64,000 bases of DNA, taken from contig NZ_JACTGR010000002.1 in NCBI RefSeq assembly GCF_014489075.1, forward strand, positions 62,001 through 126,000, written 5' to 3'. Below, one piece after another: positions 9,663 through 17,775 of the stretch. Source of the DNA: Sphingomonas sp. JC676. Lineage in GTDB: Bacteria > Pseudomonadota > Alphaproteobacteria > Sphingomonadales > Sphingomonadaceae. Made by a program: the position numbers and the translations under genes. The notes under the pieces were generated by a model, which had not been told where the DNA came from, made no database searches, and was given only the letters and a program-made list of their open reading frames with translations. The first letter of the stretch is position 1. Each line of letters opens with the position of its first letter.

Positions 9663-10472
9663 TCAAGCGGCCTGCGCTCGGGTCTTGTAGCGCGCCGCGG
9701 GTTGGGCGCGCGAGAGATTAGGCAGCAGGCGCTGCCGGCCCGCCTCATAGCTCTCCCAATCGGCGACCTCGGGAAGCGCCGGAATGGTGACAAGCTCGCC
9801 CATGTCGAGCCCGGCAATCGCCGCATCGACCAGATCATCCGCTTGCATCACGATCTCGCCGGGTAGATGCTCGACAGGGGTGCCGGCAATGTCCCAGAAG
9901 TCGGTCGCGGTCGCGCCCGGCAGCACCGCCTGGATGCGCACGCCCTTGTCGGCCAGCTCATGGTGGAGCGACTGGCTGAAAGCGAGGACGAACGCCTTGG
10001 TGCCGCCGTACACGCCGTTGAGGACCTCGGGGCCGATCGCCACGATCGAGCCGATATTGACGATCGTGCCGCCGCCGCGCGCGACAAAACCGGGCGCCGC
10101 GGCATAAGCGAGGCGCATCAGCGCGGTGACGTTGAGCGTGATCATCGATTCCATCGCATCGACATCGGCGGCGAGCAGCGGCGCGGTCGCGCCGAGACCG
10201 GCATTGTTGACCAGCATGGTGATGCGGGCGTCGGTCTTGAGCAGCGCCTCGATACGCGCGCGATCGGTTGCGTCGCCAAGATCGGCTGCGACGACCTCGA
10301 CCGAGCGGCCAGTCTCTTCGGTGAGCCGGGTTGCAAGCGCTGCGAGGCGCACCTGGTTCCGGGCGACAAGAATGAGGTCATAGCCGCGCCGGGCGAGCCG
10401 CTCGGCATAGATCGCACCGATGCCGCTCGAGGCTCCCGTGACGAGCGCGACACCCTGGTTCTGGATAGTCAT
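9663..10472 (-). CDS. Short-chain dehydrogenase/reductase
   Basis: A 269-residue classical SDR. The cofactor-binding TGASSGIG is near residues 10-17, NNAG near 87-90, and the catalytic YxxxK reads YGGTK. The basic residue after the second beta strand (ARNQ) suggests NADP(H) preference. I chose the ATG at 10472, which has a GAAGGGAC ribosome site, over an earlier in-frame codon that would extend into the divergent promoter region. It is divergent from a GlxA-type regulator, with 121 bases between the start codons; the regulator probably controls it. The substrate is unknown. Confidence 0.9.
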   Translation of the reverse strand: MTIQNQGVALVTGASSGIGAIYAERLARRGYDLILVARNQVRLAALATRLTEETGRSVEVVAADLGDATDRARIEALLKTDARITMLVNNAGLGATAPLLAADVDAMESMITLNVTALMRLAYAAAPGFVARGGGTIVNIGSIVAIGPEVLNGVYGGTKAFVLAFSQSLHHELADKGVRIQAVLPGATATDFWDIAGTPVEHLPGEIVMQADDLVDAAIAGLDMGELVTIPALPEVADWESYEAGRQRLLPNLSRAQPAARYKTRAQAA

Positions 10473-10530
10473 GTGATTGTCCCTTCGATTGCGACGGCAG
10501 CACGCCGCCACCGATGGAAAGGAGTTAGGA

Positions 10531-10568
10531 AGCGTTGCCTCCGTCTCAAATGTCATATATGCAACGTT
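10531..10568. promoter_or_regulatory. Candidate operator between the SDR and AraC-type genes
   Basis: The divergent intergenic region holds AGCGTTGC at 10531-10538 and GCAACGTT at 10561-10568, an inverted pair matching at 7 of 8 positions with centres 30 bases apart, about three helical turns. A further GCAACGC overlaps the first codons of the regulator gene at 10597. The AT-rich CATATATG lies between the arms. The arrangement fits a dimeric activator or repressor acting on both genes; the GlxA-type protein is the obvious candidate. Assignment is by inspection only. Confidence 0.35.
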
Positions 10569-10593
10569 TCAGGACATAACGCAGGAATGCGAC

Positions 10594-11529
10594 ATGCAAC
10601 GCATCGGTTTGATCGTCTTTCCCGGCTTCCAGATCATGTCGCTCGCCGCGGCATCGGTCTTCGAATTCGCCAATTTCGAGGCGAGCGAGCCGGTCTATGA
10701 CATCCGCCTTCTCTCCGAGAACGGCGGGATGGTGCGCAGCTCGACCGGCCTGACGACGGACACTGAAGCGCTCGGCCAGGACGAATTCGACACATTGCTG
10801 GTCTGCGGCGGGACCGGGTTGCCACAGCCGACACCCGGGCTGCTCGCCGCCGTGCGCAGCGCCGAAAAATTGGTGCGGCGGCTGGCATCGATCTGCACCG
10901 GCACCTTCATACTTGCGGAAGCGGGCGTGCTCGACGGGCGTCGCGCGACGACCCATTGGATGTTCGGACGGGAGCTCCGTGGACGCTATCCCGCGATCAA
11001 GGTCGAGGACGACCGCATCTTTATCCACGACGGCGCGATCTGGACGTCGGCTGGAATGTCCGCGGGGGTCGATCTCGCGCTGGAGATGGTCGAGCAGGAC
11101 CTGGGGCACGATGTCGCGCGGTCCGTTGCCAGGATGCTCGTTGTCTATCACCGGCGCGCCGGCGGCCAGTCGCAATATTCGGCGTTGCTCGAACTCGAAC
11201 CCAAGTCCGACCGGATCCAGAACGCGCTCGCCTACGCCAAGGCGCATCTCAAAGCGCCCTTGTCGGTCAAGGAGCTGGCCGAGGCGGCGCATCTGAGCCC
11301 GCGCCAGTTCAGCCGCGCCTTCCATGCCGAAACCGGCCAGTCGCCGGCGAAGGCGGTCGAGCATCTTCGCGTCGAGGCGGCGCGGCTGATGATGGAACAG
11401 GGCCGGCATCCCATCGACGTGGTGGCGCGCGAGACCGGCTTTGCCGATCGGGAGCGGATGCGCCGCGCCTTCCTCCGCGCGTTCGGCCAGCCGCCGCAAG
11501 CCGTCCGGCGCAACGCGCACGCCGCATAG
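10594..11529 (+). CDS. GlxA-family AraC-type transcriptional regulator
   Basis: A 311-residue regulator. Residues 1-190 form a DJ-1/PfpI-like (class I glutamine amidotransferase fold) domain, with ICTGTFILAEAGVL around the nucleophile elbow and a HWMFGREL segment after it. Residues 205-305 hold the AraC-type double helix-turn-helix (LSVKELAEAAHLSPRQFSRAFHAETGQSP, then VARETGFADRERMRRAFLRAFGQPP). I chose the ATG at 10594 with a GCAGGAA ribosome site. It is divergent from the SDR gene and is likely its regulator. Such proteins often sense small amines or aldehydes; the ligand here is unknown. Confidence 0.92.
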   Translation: MQRIGLIVFPGFQIMSLAAASVFEFANFEASEPVYDIRLLSENGGMVRSSTGLTTDTEALGQDEFDTLLVCGGTGLPQPTPGLLAAVRSAEKLVRRLASICTGTFILAEAGVLDGRRATTHWMFGRELRGRYPAIKVEDDRIFIHDGAIWTSAGMSAGVDLALEMVEQDLGHDVARSVARMLVVYHRRAGGQSQYSALLELEPKSDRIQNALAYAKAHLKAPLSVKELAEAAHLSPRQFSRAFHAETGQSPAKAVEHLRVEAARLMMEQGRHPIDVVARETGFADRERMRRAFLRAFGQPPQAVRRNAHAA

Positions 11530-11602
11530 TGACGCCGGTGGCTGATGCGCCTGCCGATCCTATGATAGGGTCGATTGCACCAGGCAGGGGAGGAAATTGT
11601 CA

Positions 11603-12193
11603 GTGCTGGGCAAGGCTACGCCGGAGCGGTTGAACGCGTTCTCGGACGGCGTTTTCGCCGTCCTTATCACCGTGCTGGTCCTGGAGCTGCGACCACCCGA
11701 ATTGCCCACTTTCAAGGCGCTCCTTGCACTATGGCCGACCTGGCTGAGTTACGCGGTCAGCTATGTGTTCATCGCCATCGTCTGGATCAATCATCACTAT
11801 CTGCTGCGCTACGCCAATCGGGTGACGCCGCGTTTGATGTGGTTCAACTTCGCCCATCTGTTCTCGATGTCGCTGCTGCCGCTCTCGACGGCCTGGATGG
11901 CGGTGAGCGCACTGGCTCCCCAGCCGGTCGCCTTCTACGCGGCCGTCTTCTTCCTGGTGAATCTCACCTATTTGCTGCTCAGCTGGGAGCTGATCGACAG
12001 GAATCCCGTCAAGGCCGACCCGAGGGTGCGCGGGGCGATACGGCTCCGCGGGATCACGACATTGTGCCTGTTCGGCGCAGCGGCGCTCATTGCCCTGAAA
12101 TATCCGATCGCCGGGCTCGGACTCTGCATCTTCTGCCTGGGTTTCTACCTGAAGCCCAATCCCGCCGGAACGCTGGCCGAGGAGCTGGAATAA
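11603..12193 (+). CDS. TMEM175-like potassium channel (DUF1211)
   Basis: A 196-residue integral membrane protein of the bacterial TMEM175/DUF1211 family. The signature RxxxFSDGVFAV appears as RLNAFSDGVFAVLITVLVLEL near the N-terminus. About six hydrophobic helices follow. Bacterial members form tetrameric, weakly potassium-selective channels. The GTG at 11603 is favoured because it sits 8 bases after GGGGAGGA; a TTG two codons earlier is too close to that site. It converges on the DUF3325 gene. Confidence 0.88.
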   Translation: MLGKATPERLNAFSDGVFAVLITVLVLELRPPELPTFKALLALWPTWLSYAVSYVFIAIVWINHHYLLRYANRVTPRLMWFNFAHLFSMSLLPLSTAWMAVSALAPQPVAFYAAVFFLVNLTYLLLSWELIDRNPVKADPRVRGAIRLRGITTLCLFGAAALIALKYPIAGLGLCIFCLGFYLKPNPAGTLAEELE

Positions 12194-12196
12194 AGA

Positions 12197-12514
12197 TCAG
12201 ACAAGGCTTCCCGCGACAACCAGAGCCGCCGCACCCAGGACGGCGCCCTGCGCCAGACCAGCGCGGAAGGTGAGGCCCGGCAGCACGATTCCGGCCGCCA
12301 GCGGCGCCAGGCCGAACCAGGCGACCAGGGCTCTGGGCCAGTCCGGCGTCAACAGGGAGGCCGCCAGCGAGAGCGCGAGCAGCATCCAGCCGGCCACCGG
12401 CAAACGCGCGGCGAGCGGTGGCGCGTTCCATCGCCCCAACAGGTCGGGCCCGTGACGCGGCATCGCCGCCGCGAGCGTGAACAAGCCGAGATAGAGCAAT
12501 CCCGCCGCGATCAT
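12197..12514 (-). CDS. DUF3325 domain membrane protein
   Basis: A 105-residue protein with about three hydrophobic helices and the PRHGPDLLGR turn typical of DUF3325. It is last in a four-gene run: siderophore receptor, DUF3649, PepSY-associated protein, DUF3325. Its ATG overlaps the PepSY gene stop (ATGA). DUF3325 proteins are found almost only in such iron-uptake operons; the biochemical role is not known. Confidence 0.82.
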   Translation of the reverse strand: MIAAGLLYLGLFTLAAAMPRHGPDLLGRWNAPPLAARLPVAGWMLLALSLAASLLTPDWPRALVAWFGLAPLAAGIVLPGLTFRAGLAQGAVLGAAALVVAGSLV

Positions 12515-14013
12515 GCAGCCGCCCTCGCGGCCCTGCGCCGCACCGGTTCGGGATCACGCAACCGCTTTATTTGTCGAGCGACCAGCAACGCCAGCCCCGC
12601 CGCAAAAGCGAGCAGCACGAGATTGCCTCCGATCAGCGCAGCGTTGTTGGTGAAGATGGGACCGAACAGCGGCGCGGCGGCACAGCCCAGCGCCAGCAAG
12701 CCGAGCAGCAACGGCCAGGCGATGGCAGGCCGCAGCGCAGCGCCAATCACCAGTGCAGCCGCCGTCGTCCACAAAGCGGCCGAAACCTCGACTTCGGCTC
12801 GGCCCGCCATGCCGAGCGGCAACAGCCGGTTGGCGAGCAGGAAGGCGACGGCGCCCAGTGGTACCCCCGCGATCAAGCCGGCGTTGAGCCGTTCGAGGAT
12901 GCGGTTGCCGAGCGACAATGGCGCCCGCTCGCGACGCTTCACGATCCAGAGCACCAGACCGGTAGCGATGGCCAATGTCAGCATGCTGCCACCCAGGAAA
13001 TAGAGCCACCGCGTCAACGACGGCGCGAAGCGGCCCATATGGAGGCCATAGAGGATGTTATAGGCCTGCACCGCCGGCCGCGCTTCGGTCCATTCGCCGA
13101 GCATCCGGCCGGTCGCGCCGTCGAAGCTGATCTCGCCCGGCGTATAGCCGATCTGGCCGACATCCGAGCGGAACACGGTCACCACCGCGGCGGCATCGCC
13201 AGGATTGAGGACATAGACCCGCCCGATCAGCGCGCCGCCGAAGCGGCGCTGCGCCTCGCGCAGCATCGGCGCGACCGGCGCGAGCGGCGCCTTTGTGCCT
13301 GTCGCCGCGCGCTCGACCACGCCGGGCGTCATTTCGTGGTACAAGGCTGCGACGTCGCTGCCATAGGCAGCGGTGATCGCCCAGGGCATGTTGAGCGAGG
13401 CCAGAGTCACCAGCCCGGTCAGCGTGATCATCAGATGGAAAGGCAGTGCCAGCACGCCGAGCGCATTGTGCCCGTCGAGCCAGGAGCGCTGCCCCTTGGC
13501 CGGCCGGAAAGTGAAGAAGTCGCGGAAGATGCGGCGGTGCGCGATGATGCCGGTGACGAGCGCCACCAGCATCGTCAGCGCCGCCAGCGAGGCAAGCAGC
13601 CGCCCCCAGGGAAAAGGAAGCTCGAGCTCGAAATGAAGGCGATAGAAGAACTCCCCACCCAGCGTCTCGCGCGCGACCGGCGCGCCTGTGACCGGGTCTA
13701 GCGCGCGGTAAAGAAAGGCACCGCCGCTGTCATAAGCCACCTCGACCGTGTTCATCCGCGTGTCCGGCGCAGTCAGGTACCAGCCCGTAGAGCCAGGCGC
13801 ATTCTTTGAAAGCCAATTGCTCGCCGCGGCGATCGCCTCGAGCGGATCGGCGTTGGCGGTTGCCTCGGGGCGCATCCAGCGCCCTATCTCGGGCTTGAAC
13901 ACGCTGAGCGTGCCGGCGAAGCACATCACGAACAACACCCAGCCGAGCAGCAGCCCAGTCCAGCCGTGCAGCCATGCCATCACCTGGCGCACGCCCTCGC
14001 GGACCGCGCTCAT
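12511..14013 (-). CDS. PepSY-associated transmembrane protein, ferric-siderophore reductase type
   Basis: A 500-residue PepSY_TM protein. The first helix (HGWTGLLLGWVLFVMCFAGTLSVF) carries the conserved His-Gly-Trp start, and further helices lie near residues 185-210, 240-265, 360-385 and in the last 130 residues. Conserved histidines in the helices (HGWTG, HNALGVLALPFHL) suggest haem or metal binding, as in proteins that reduce ferric siderophores at the inner membrane. Function is inferred from family and operon. I chose the ATG at 14013, which overlaps the stop of the DUF3649 gene; the next in-frame start upstream lies inside that gene. Confidence 0.87.
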   Translation of the reverse strand: MSAVREGVRQVMAWLHGWTGLLLGWVLFVMCFAGTLSVFKPEIGRWMRPEATANADPLEAIAAASNWLSKNAPGSTGWYLTAPDTRMNTVEVAYDSGGAFLYRALDPVTGAPVARETLGGEFFYRLHFELELPFPWGRLLASLAALTMLVALVTGIIAHRRIFRDFFTFRPAKGQRSWLDGHNALGVLALPFHLMITLTGLVTLASLNMPWAITAAYGSDVAALYHEMTPGVVERAATGTKAPLAPVAPMLREAQRRFGGALIGRVYVLNPGDAAAVVTVFRSDVGQIGYTPGEISFDGATGRMLGEWTEARPAVQAYNILYGLHMGRFAPSLTRWLYFLGGSMLTLAIATGLVLWIVKRRERAPLSLGNRILERLNAGLIAGVPLGAVAFLLANRLLPLGMAGRAEVEVSAALWTTAAALVIGAALRPAIAWPLLLGLLALGCAAAPLFGPIFTNNAALIGGNLVLLAFAAGLALLVARQIKRLRDPEPVRRRAARAAA

Positions 14014-14315
14014 GCCGGCGGTCCCGCGAACCAGGCGATGGCGCCGAACAGCAATGCCGCGCCCAGCATGCCGGCCCAGGCGCGCCACGGTCCGGGCGCG
14101 AGGAACGCCCAGACCGCAGCAGCCGGCGCGACGAGGAATGCGAGCAGGGTGGCGAGGCTCACCGCCTCGACCCGGCTCATCGGCAGCGTGCGCGCGAGAG
14201 CGGCGGCGAACAGCGCGGCGACGCCATAGGCGCCTACGCTCCCCGCCACCACACGCGCGGCGACATTGGCGCGGTAGCGCCAGCCTTGCCGTCCCGAACG
14301 TGCGCCGCTCACCAC
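14010..14315 (-). CDS. DUF3649 domain membrane protein
   Basis: A 101-residue protein with three hydrophobic helices (VVAGSVGAYGVAALFAAALA, VSLATLLAFLVAPAAAVWAF, WAGMLGAALLFGAIAWFA), matching the DUF3649 family. It begins with GTG-GTG only 7 bases after the siderophore receptor stop, and its end overlaps the PepSY gene start. The small size and operon position suggest a membrane partner of the PepSY-associated protein in ferric-siderophore processing. Confidence 0.8.
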   Translation of the reverse strand: MVSGARSGRQGWRYRANVAARVVAGSVGAYGVAALFAAALARTLPMSRVEAVSLATLLAFLVAPAAAVWAFLAPGPWRAWAGMLGAALLFGAIAWFAGPPA

Positions 14316-14322
14316 TTTGCGC

Positions 14323-16455
14323 TCAATAGGCGAAGCTAAGGGAGACGGCCGCGCTGCGCGGCGCGGCGTAGAAAGCCTGGCCCCACATCAGGCTGGCCAG
14401 ATATTTCTTGTCGCCGACATTGCGGACGTTGATCGTGGCGCGCACGCGATCGACGAGCCGGATGCCGGCCATCAGATCGACCACCGCATAGCCCTGCTGC
14501 TTCAGAATCACGTCGCCGGTGACGACGCCATAATCCTGCACGCCGGGATCGGCATAGGTGATCTGGTTCTGCCAGCGCAGCTGCGCGCCGAGCTTGAGGT
14601 CATTGAGCTGCGGCACCGCATAAGTGGTGGCCAGCTTCAGCGCCTTGGTCGGCAGGAAAGTGCGCGCCTTGTTGCCAGCGTTGTCCTTGATCTGGAGCCC
14701 CGTATAGCCGCCGCTAAGCGTCCAGTTGTCGGTGACCTTGCCGGCAAGCTCGAGCTCGAAGCCCTTCGACGTCGTATCCGTGCCCTCGTAATAACTGTCG
14801 CCAATCTGGCCCGCGCCCCCCGCTCCGAACGTGCCCGCAAAGGACGCAAGCCCCTTCTGCTTGGCCCTGAACAGCGAAGCGGTGGCGTAGAGCCTGCCGC
14901 CGAACCAGCTGCTCTTGATGCCGCCCTCGATGCTGGTCCCCTTGGCGGGATCGAGCTTGCGGTTGTTGATGTCGACTTCGATCTGCGGATTGAAGATGCC
15001 GGTATAGCTCGCATAAAGTGAGACGTTCGGCGTCACGTCATAGACCGCGCCGACATAGGGGCTGACGCCGCTGTCGTCGCGCGACTGATCGGTGCCGTAG
15101 GAGGTGCCGGTCGACTTGATCCACATCGCGCTGGCGCCGACCACGCCCTTCAGCTTGTCGCTGAGATTAATGTGCGCGGCGCCATAGGCGCGGGTCAGGC
15201 GGTCGCTATAGTCGGCGGCGAGATATTCGCCAGGATAGCTGGGCTCAGCGACCTGGACATGGTCCCAGTCCTGAACCGCGGGAAAGTCGATCGGGTCGGC
15301 GGAGAAATTCTCATATTCGAGCGCGTCCTGCCGTGAGGTGGAGACGCCGAAGGCGAGCTGGTGTTCGCGGCCGAACAGGTGCACCGGGCCCGAGGCGTAG
15401 AAGTCGCCCAGATACTGGTCGTAGATCGACGGATAGATGCCCGACATGCCGCCGGCGCCGAGCCCGGTCGCCTTGTCCGGATAGCCATAGGCATAGAGGA
15501 GCTTCGCATGCTCCTCGAAGCGCTTGTAGGTGAGCACGCCCTTGGCCGACCAGCCGCCGCCAAAGGCATAGTCCAGCTCGGCGAAGACGCTCTGATCGGT
15601 GACGTTCCAATAGGTCCAGTCGGCCGAGGTCGAGGCGGACACCGGATAATCGATACGGGTGCCGTCTGTATAGGTGAGCGGCAGCGCCCCCCACAGCACG
15701 CCGTCCGCATGGTTCTCCTGGCGCGAATAGCCGACCGTCGCGGTGATGCCCGGGGTGATCTTCCAGCTGAGCAGCGCGCCGTACACGTTCCGGTTGACAT
15801 GGTTGTAGTCGAGATAGGAATCGCGGTCCTCGTGCGCGAAGATCAGCCGTGCGGCGACCGTATTGGTGAGCGGCACCGAGACATCGGCTTCGAGGCGCTT
15901 CTGGTCCCAACTGCCATATTGCGCCGTCGCGCTGGCCTTGAGCGTGTCCAGCGGGCGCTTGCGGACATAGTTGATCGTCGCGGACGGATTGCCGACGCCG
16001 CTCATGATCGCATTGGCGCCGCGGACGGCTTCGACCCGGTCGAACAAGGCCGTGTCGAGATCGCCGAACTGGATACCCCAGAGCAACGGCAGGCCGATCC
16101 CGTCGACCTGGAAATTGGTGATGTCGAAGCCGCGCGAGTTGAAATAGGTCCGGTCGGTCTCGACCCGTTCGACATTGATGCCGACCACCTGATTGAGCAG
16201 GTCGTTGACGTTGGTCAGCGCGAAATCGTCGATCCGCTGGCGATCGACCAGCGTCACCGATTGCGGCACTTCCCTGGGTGTGAGCGACAAGCCGGCGGCC
16301 GTGGTGGTCGGCGTGTCGAGCGTGCCGGTGACCACGATCTCGCTCTTGTCCTGTGCCTGCGCATCATCCTCGGGATCGGGCGCGGCGAATGCCGATCCCA
16401 TCGGCAGAACGAGCATCGCGCTCGCGAAAAGCGCGTGGCGCAGGAACGGCTTCAT
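14323..16455 (-). CDS. TonB-dependent siderophore receptor (FhuE/FpvA-like)
   Basis: A 710-residue outer-membrane receptor. Residues 1-24 are a signal peptide ending AFA. A TonB-box-like EIVVTG lies near residues 39-44. The plug domain follows (LTPREVPQSVTLVDRQRIDDF, NYFNSRGF-type turn, VDGIGLP), then a 22-strand barrel ending in aromatic Tyr. The PQSV and NSRGFDI features are those of ferric-siderophore receptors of the FhuE/FpvA group. It lacks an N-terminal signalling (STN) domain. AAGGGGAA precedes the ATG and a Fur-like box lies about 55-70 bases upstream. It leads the iron-uptake operon with DUF3649, PepSY and DUF3325. Confidence 0.92.
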   Translation of the reverse strand: MKPFLRHALFASAMLVLPMGSAFAAPDPEDDAQAQDKSEIVVTGTLDTPTTTAAGLSLTPREVPQSVTLVDRQRIDDFALTNVNDLLNQVVGINVERVETDRTYFNSRGFDITNFQVDGIGLPLLWGIQFGDLDTALFDRVEAVRGANAIMSGVGNPSATINYVRKRPLDTLKASATAQYGSWDQKRLEADVSVPLTNTVAARLIFAHEDRDSYLDYNHVNRNVYGALLSWKITPGITATVGYSRQENHADGVLWGALPLTYTDGTRIDYPVSASTSADWTYWNVTDQSVFAELDYAFGGGWSAKGVLTYKRFEEHAKLLYAYGYPDKATGLGAGGMSGIYPSIYDQYLGDFYASGPVHLFGREHQLAFGVSTSRQDALEYENFSADPIDFPAVQDWDHVQVAEPSYPGEYLAADYSDRLTRAYGAAHINLSDKLKGVVGASAMWIKSTGTSYGTDQSRDDSGVSPYVGAVYDVTPNVSLYASYTGIFNPQIEVDINNRKLDPAKGTSIEGGIKSSWFGGRLYATASLFRAKQKGLASFAGTFGAGGAGQIGDSYYEGTDTTSKGFELELAGKVTDNWTLSGGYTGLQIKDNAGNKARTFLPTKALKLATTYAVPQLNDLKLGAQLRWQNQITYADPGVQDYGVVTGDVILKQQGYAVVDLMAGIRLVDRVRATINVRNVGDKKYLASLMWGQAFYAAPRSAAVSLSFAY

Positions 16456-16506
16456 CTCGAATTCCCCTTTTTGGTCGGATCGTCGAGTGCCGTTAGGGGA
16501 AATATC

Positions 16507-16533
16507 TAATGCGAGTCAATTGCATTAGCATTA
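16507..16533. promoter_or_regulatory. Fur-like iron box
   Basis: Upstream of the siderophore receptor lies TAATGC-N9-GCATTAGCATTA. Within it, TGCGAGTCAATTGCA at 16510-16524 fits the 7-1-7 inverted pattern of Fur boxes with 5 of 7 arm positions matching. Its position in front of a siderophore receptor operon makes iron-dependent repression the natural reading. Confidence 0.6.
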
Positions 16534-16632
16534 ACGATATATGTCACATGACGCGACGCGCCATCCCTGCGGAAACAGCGTGATTGCCTTGCGACTGCGT
16601 GGTGGAGGTCAGCAATTCGACTGCGCGTCGGC

Positions 16633-17682
16633 TCAATCTGCGAGCAATTCCAGCCAGGCTTGGGGCTTGCGCCCGGTTCGATCCTGCAGCTGACTGCTGA
16701 GGCTCTTGTAGCCGGGGTCGATCTGGGCCGCGAGCGCGTAGGTGCCGACCGCATTGCCGGCGTCCCAGGGATGCGGCGCATATTCGTCCTGCCCCGCCTT
16801 GGCGCGATCGAGATCAAACTGGATCGTCGAGCGGGCGAACTCGATATGGCTCTTCTCGCCGCGCGCATAGGGCTCCAGCCAGGCCAGCGCGCTGCGCAGG
16901 CTGGCGCCTGCGGGATTCTTCCAGGCGTACCAGTCCTCGCCATGTGCCTTGGCCGCGATCGCCGCCATCAGCAGCGGATCAAGGTCATAGGTGACGTAGT
17001 GCAGCGCGTCGCGCTCGAGGAAATCGAAGACCGAGCCATTGGCGAGAATATTGGTCGCGACCTGCGCCTGGAAGGCCTGGCGGGCGCGCGCGATCAGATC
17101 GGGATCGCCGATCTGGAACGCCGCCATCGTTGCCAGCTTGACGCGGTGGCTCTGCCAGTTGGTGTAGAAATGCTTGGGCTTGCCGCGCATCGCATCGAGA
17201 TAGCCCTCGGCCATCCTGCGCCAGAACGCATCGAGCTTGGCCCGAAGCGCTGGCGGCAGATCGGCTTCAGTGAGATCGGTCGCGAGGATCAGGCTGTCGA
17301 AACCGGTCTCGTCGATCGGGTTGAACGACATCTGGTAGATGTCGGCCCAGGTCTCCAGATAGCGCCCGGCCTGGTCGAGGAAGCGCCGATCGCCGGTCAG
17401 CCGCCACGCCAGGGCGAGGTTGAGGATGATCGGCTGGTCTTCCTTGGCCTTGAGGCTGATCTCGCGGATCCCCTTTCCAGGCAGCGTGCCTTCGGTGTGG
17501 AGCTGCGGGATTGCCCCGGGCGGGCGGGCCAGAGCCGCCTCGGCGCGCGTAATGACCTGTTGGGCGACGGGATCGCCGGCCGTGCCCTTCGCAAACTCCG
17601 GCCCGAGGATGGCGCGATGATCCTGAGCGGTCGGACCCGCGAACGCCAGCGCAGCAGCACAGCAGAGGAACGCAAGCTTCAT
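16633..17682 (-). CDS. Alginate lyase-family polysaccharide lyase
   Basis: A 349-residue secreted protein. Residues 1-19 form a signal peptide. The rest is alpha-helical with the layout of the alginate lyase (AlgL-like, alpha/alpha barrel) family, including the NWQSHR segment near residue 176 that supplies active-site Asn and His in the family, and LERDALHYVTYDLDPLLMAA near 228. It should cleave uronate-containing polysaccharides by beta-elimination in the periplasm. It follows a large TonB-dependent receptor by 93 bases on the same strand, so uptake and depolymerisation are probably coupled. The exact substrate (alginate or another polyuronate) cannot be read from sequence alone. Confidence 0.8.
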   Translation of the reverse strand: MKLAFLCCAAALAFAGPTAQDHRAILGPEFAKGTAGDPVAQQVITRAEAALARPPGAIPQLHTEGTLPGKGIREISLKAKEDQPIILNLALAWRLTGDRRFLDQAGRYLETWADIYQMSFNPIDETGFDSLILATDLTEADLPPALRAKLDAFWRRMAEGYLDAMRGKPKHFYTNWQSHRVKLATMAAFQIGDPDLIARARQAFQAQVATNILANGSVFDFLERDALHYVTYDLDPLLMAAIAAKAHGEDWYAWKNPAGASLRSALAWLEPYARGEKSHIEFARSTIQFDLDRAKAGQDEYAPHPWDAGNAVGTYALAAQIDPGYKSLSSQLQDRTGRKPQAWLELLAD

Positions 17683-17775
17683 CTAGTTCACCATGGCAAA
17701 TCGGGCCGAACGGACGCACCGGTCCCACAAAGGATGCGGAGCGACAAAGCGTCGCCGCCCCGCACCGAGGGGAGA

